Source: Crocinitomicaceae bacterium | Lineage (GTDB): Bacteria > Bacteroidota > Bacteroidia > Flavobacteriales_D > Crocinitomicaceae | Reading direction: 5' to 3' | NCBI GenBank assembly: GCA_024643545.1 | Contig: JAHEMR010000005.1 | Span: forward strand, 237,025 to 301,024 | DNA: 64,000 nt | The notes under the pieces: model-generated | The model's database searches: none | Told to the model about the DNA's origin: nothing | What the model saw: the letters and a program-made list of their open reading frames with translations, nothing else | Position numbers and translations under genes: made by a program | In this document: in pieces, positions 62,656 through 64,000 of the stretch | Layout of the letters: each line of letters starts with the position of its first letter | Position numbering within the stretch: the first letter of the stretch is position 1

Positions 62656-63768
62656 TTATATCAGTCGATCCGACTCTTTTTTACCTCTTTCTTCCTTAGA
62701 AAAGGGCAATGGATTCGAGTGGATTTGCTTATTAAATTTCCTATTTTTAAAAATCTCAACGGCCAAATACATGGCACTTCTCATGGATAATTCGTTCGCT
62801 AAATTCTTTCCTGCTATGTCGAAAGCAGTTCCGTGATCTGGTGATGTTCGTACGATGGGAAGGTCGGCTGTAAAGTTCACTCCATCATCAAATGCCAATG
62901 CTTTGAATGCTGTAAGTCCTTGATCGTGATACATTGCGAGTATTCCGTCAAATTGATTTTTTAAATCTGAACCAAAAAATCCATCTGCTGGAAAAGGACC
63001 AAAAGCCAAAACACCTTTGTTTTTTGCCTGTTGAATTGCCGGTGAAATAATTTCTTGTTCCTCAGCGCCCAATTTTCCGTTTTCTCCAGCGTGAGGATTC
63101 AATCCGAACACTGCGATTCTAGGCTTAACAATGCCAAAATCTTTTTTCAATGAATTTTCAAATTTCTCAATTTTCGAGAGAATACCTTCTTTGCTAAGCG
63201 CCGAACTCACATCTTTAATGGGAATATGTGTGGTAACCAATGCAACTTTTAGTCTTTCTGAAACCAAAATCATAAGCGCTTCGGGAACACCTGACATGTC
63301 AGCTAAATATTCTGTGTGTCCTGGAAATCGGAAACCAGCTTTTTGAATGGCATCCTTACTGAATGGACTTGTAACCAACACATCAATTTTTCCTTCGGAT
63401 AAATCTTGAGTAGCTGCTTCGAGTGATTTAAAAGCATAAGAACCACCTGATACTGTAGATTCGCCAACTTGCAATTCAACATCCTCATTCCAAACATTGA
63501 TCACATTGATTTTTTTACTTTGGATTTCACCTGCATCTTTACATGAAGTATATTGGAAATCTTGTAACTCCAATAATTTCTTGTAATGCGAAATGATTTT
63601 AGTTGAACCGTAAATAACCGGCGTGAAATCGCTTAAGATACGGTTGTCTTTCAGTGCTTTTATAGTGACTTCTGGACCAATTCCATTTAAGTCACCTAAA
63701 GTAATACCGACCTTGTACAATTCCTTGGTTGAAACTGGTTCTTTCGTTGTTCCGTGTTCTTTCTCCAT
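62656..63768 (-). CDS. pdxA: 4-hydroxythreonine-4-phosphate dehydrogenase
   Basis: PdxA oxidises 4-phosphohydroxy-L-threonine in the DXP-dependent pathway to pyridoxal 5'-phosphate. The 370-residue protein carries GDLNGIGPEVTIKAL near the N-terminus (GDPxGIGPE in many other groups), TSPFSKDAI, FPGHTEYLA, ALVTTHIPIKDV and FGLNPHAGENGKLG with the metal-ligand histidine. MYHDQGLTAFKAL and TSPDHGTAFDIAG follow with further ligands. It is somewhat longer than the usual 330-345 residues: the last ~20 residues (SNPLPFSKEERGKKESD) do not look like family sequence and may come from a small repeat element. The ATG overlaps the stop of the aminopeptidase gene by one base (TAATG). A close relation with the following DUF177-rpmF operon is common in Bacteroidota. 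Confidence 0.95.
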   Translation of the reverse strand: MEKEHGTTKEPVSTKELYKVGITLGDLNGIGPEVTIKALKDNRILSDFTPVIYGSTKIISHYKKLLELQDFQYTSCKDAGEIQSKKINVINVWNEDVELQVGESTVSGGSYAFKSLEAATQDLSEGKIDVLVTSPFSKDAIQKAGFRFPGHTEYLADMSGVPEALMILVSERLKVALVTTHIPIKDVSSALSKEGILSKIEKFENSLKKDFGIVKPRIAVFGLNPHAGENGKLGAEEQEIISPAIQQAKNKGVLAFGPFPADGFFGSDLKNQFDGILAMYHDQGLTAFKALAFDDGVNFTADLPIVRTSPDHGTAFDIAGKNLANELSMRSAMYLAVEIFKNRKFNKQIHSNPLPFSKEERGKKESDRLI

Positions 63769-64000
63769 TATTTATAACGATTTTTCAAGAATTGATACAA
63801 CAAACGAACTCCCGCTCCTGTTCCACCATCTCCTTTGTAATTTTCTTTTGAATCCAACCATGCTGGACCTGCAATATCCATGTGAATATAAGGAGCTTTT
63901 ACGAAATGCTCTAAAAATTTTCCAGCTGAAATCATTCCCGCATTTGGACCACCAATATTTTTCATGTCGGCAATTTTAGATTTCATATGTGCCTTGTAGT
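63768..64000 (-). CDS. Leucyl aminopeptidase (M17), C-terminal part only
   Basis: The frame runs off the right edge of the window, so the ATG at 63986 is internal and only the last ~77 residues are visible. YKAHMKSKIADMKNIGGPNAGM, HMDIAGPAWLD and GTGAGVRLLYQFL are characteristic of the C-terminal catalytic domain of M17 leucyl aminopeptidases (PepA/Lap family), dimetal enzymes that remove N-terminal residues from peptides. The metal-binding and catalytic residues lie upstream, outside the window. The stop codon overlaps the pdxA start by one base. Confidence 0.9.
   Translation of the reverse strand, partial: YKAHMKSKIADMKNIGGPNAGMISAGKFLEHFVKAPYIHMDIAGPAWLDSKENYKGDGGTGAGVRLLYQFLKNRYK

Noticed and set aside
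1..64000. tRNA, rRNA, insertion sequences, phage genes or attachment sites
   Set aside because: No cloverleaf-like sequences, transposase or integrase motifs, or terminal inverted repeats were found by eye; the only large repeats are those inside adhesin genes.

Overview
The window looks like chromosomal DNA of a gliding or surface-adhesive member of the Bacteroidota, most likely Flavobacteriales; a Fluviicola/Crocinitomicaceae-like source is my guess from the gene set, not a proven assignment. The reasons are five giant secreted proteins ending in type IX secretion (T9SS) C-terminal domains of both known kinds, Bacteroidota-typical DUF4270 and DUF4292 proteins, AT-rich DNA, no obvious Shine-Dalgarno sequences, and several TAnnTTTG promoter -7 elements. 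I see no tRNA or rRNA gene, insertion sequence, prophage or CRISPR array.

Layout. 1-3.1 kb: the 3' part of a DUF4270 gene, followed 3 nt later by glmS. 3.1-5.2 kb: a polytopic membrane protein resembling GT-C glycosyltransferases. 5.4-22.0 kb: two giant plus-strand adhesins (2350 and about 3009 aa) with glycine-rich, autotransporter-like or Ig/FN3-like modules and nearly identical type A T9SS C-termini, closed by two terminators. 22.3-30.4 kb: minus-strand genes for a small beta-barrel protein, a pterin dehydratase, an unknown secreted protein, a large SprA-like outer-membrane protein and a VOC protein, with plus-strand dxr embedded among them. 30.4-31.7 kb: serS, divergent from a tight plus-strand operon dut - nucleotidyltransferase - TPR lipoprotein - DUF4292 lipoprotein - EnvC-like protein (31.8-37.1 kb).

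From 64.0 back to 37.1 kb everything is on the minus strand. First comes a housekeeping operon: pepA-like (partial), pdxA, DUF177, rpmF, plsX, fabH, accB, accC. Then follow three adhesins of the gliding-motility C-terminal (CHU_C, type B) class, of 1939, 2751 and 898 aa, and then Wzx flippase, Wzz chain-length protein and O-antigen ligase/polymerase genes with small gaps. The adhesins and the surface-polysaccharide genes may therefore be expressed together.

About half of the window (roughly 33 kb) encodes five modular surface proteins. The most notable features are: (i) a 1.45-kb direct repeat joining the 3' ends of the two plus-strand adhesins, with a spacing divisible by three, so that recombination would give an in-frame fusion; (ii) 231-bp (77-aa) tandem repeat arrays of 8 and 16 units in two otherwise matching minus-strand adhesins; (iii) the adhesin plus Wzx/Wzz/Wzy run; and (iv) a shared N-terminal domain in two of the adhesins that I do not recognise. 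Together these suggest a surface layer built to vary. All gene functions are inferred from sequence motifs read by eye; no search was run.
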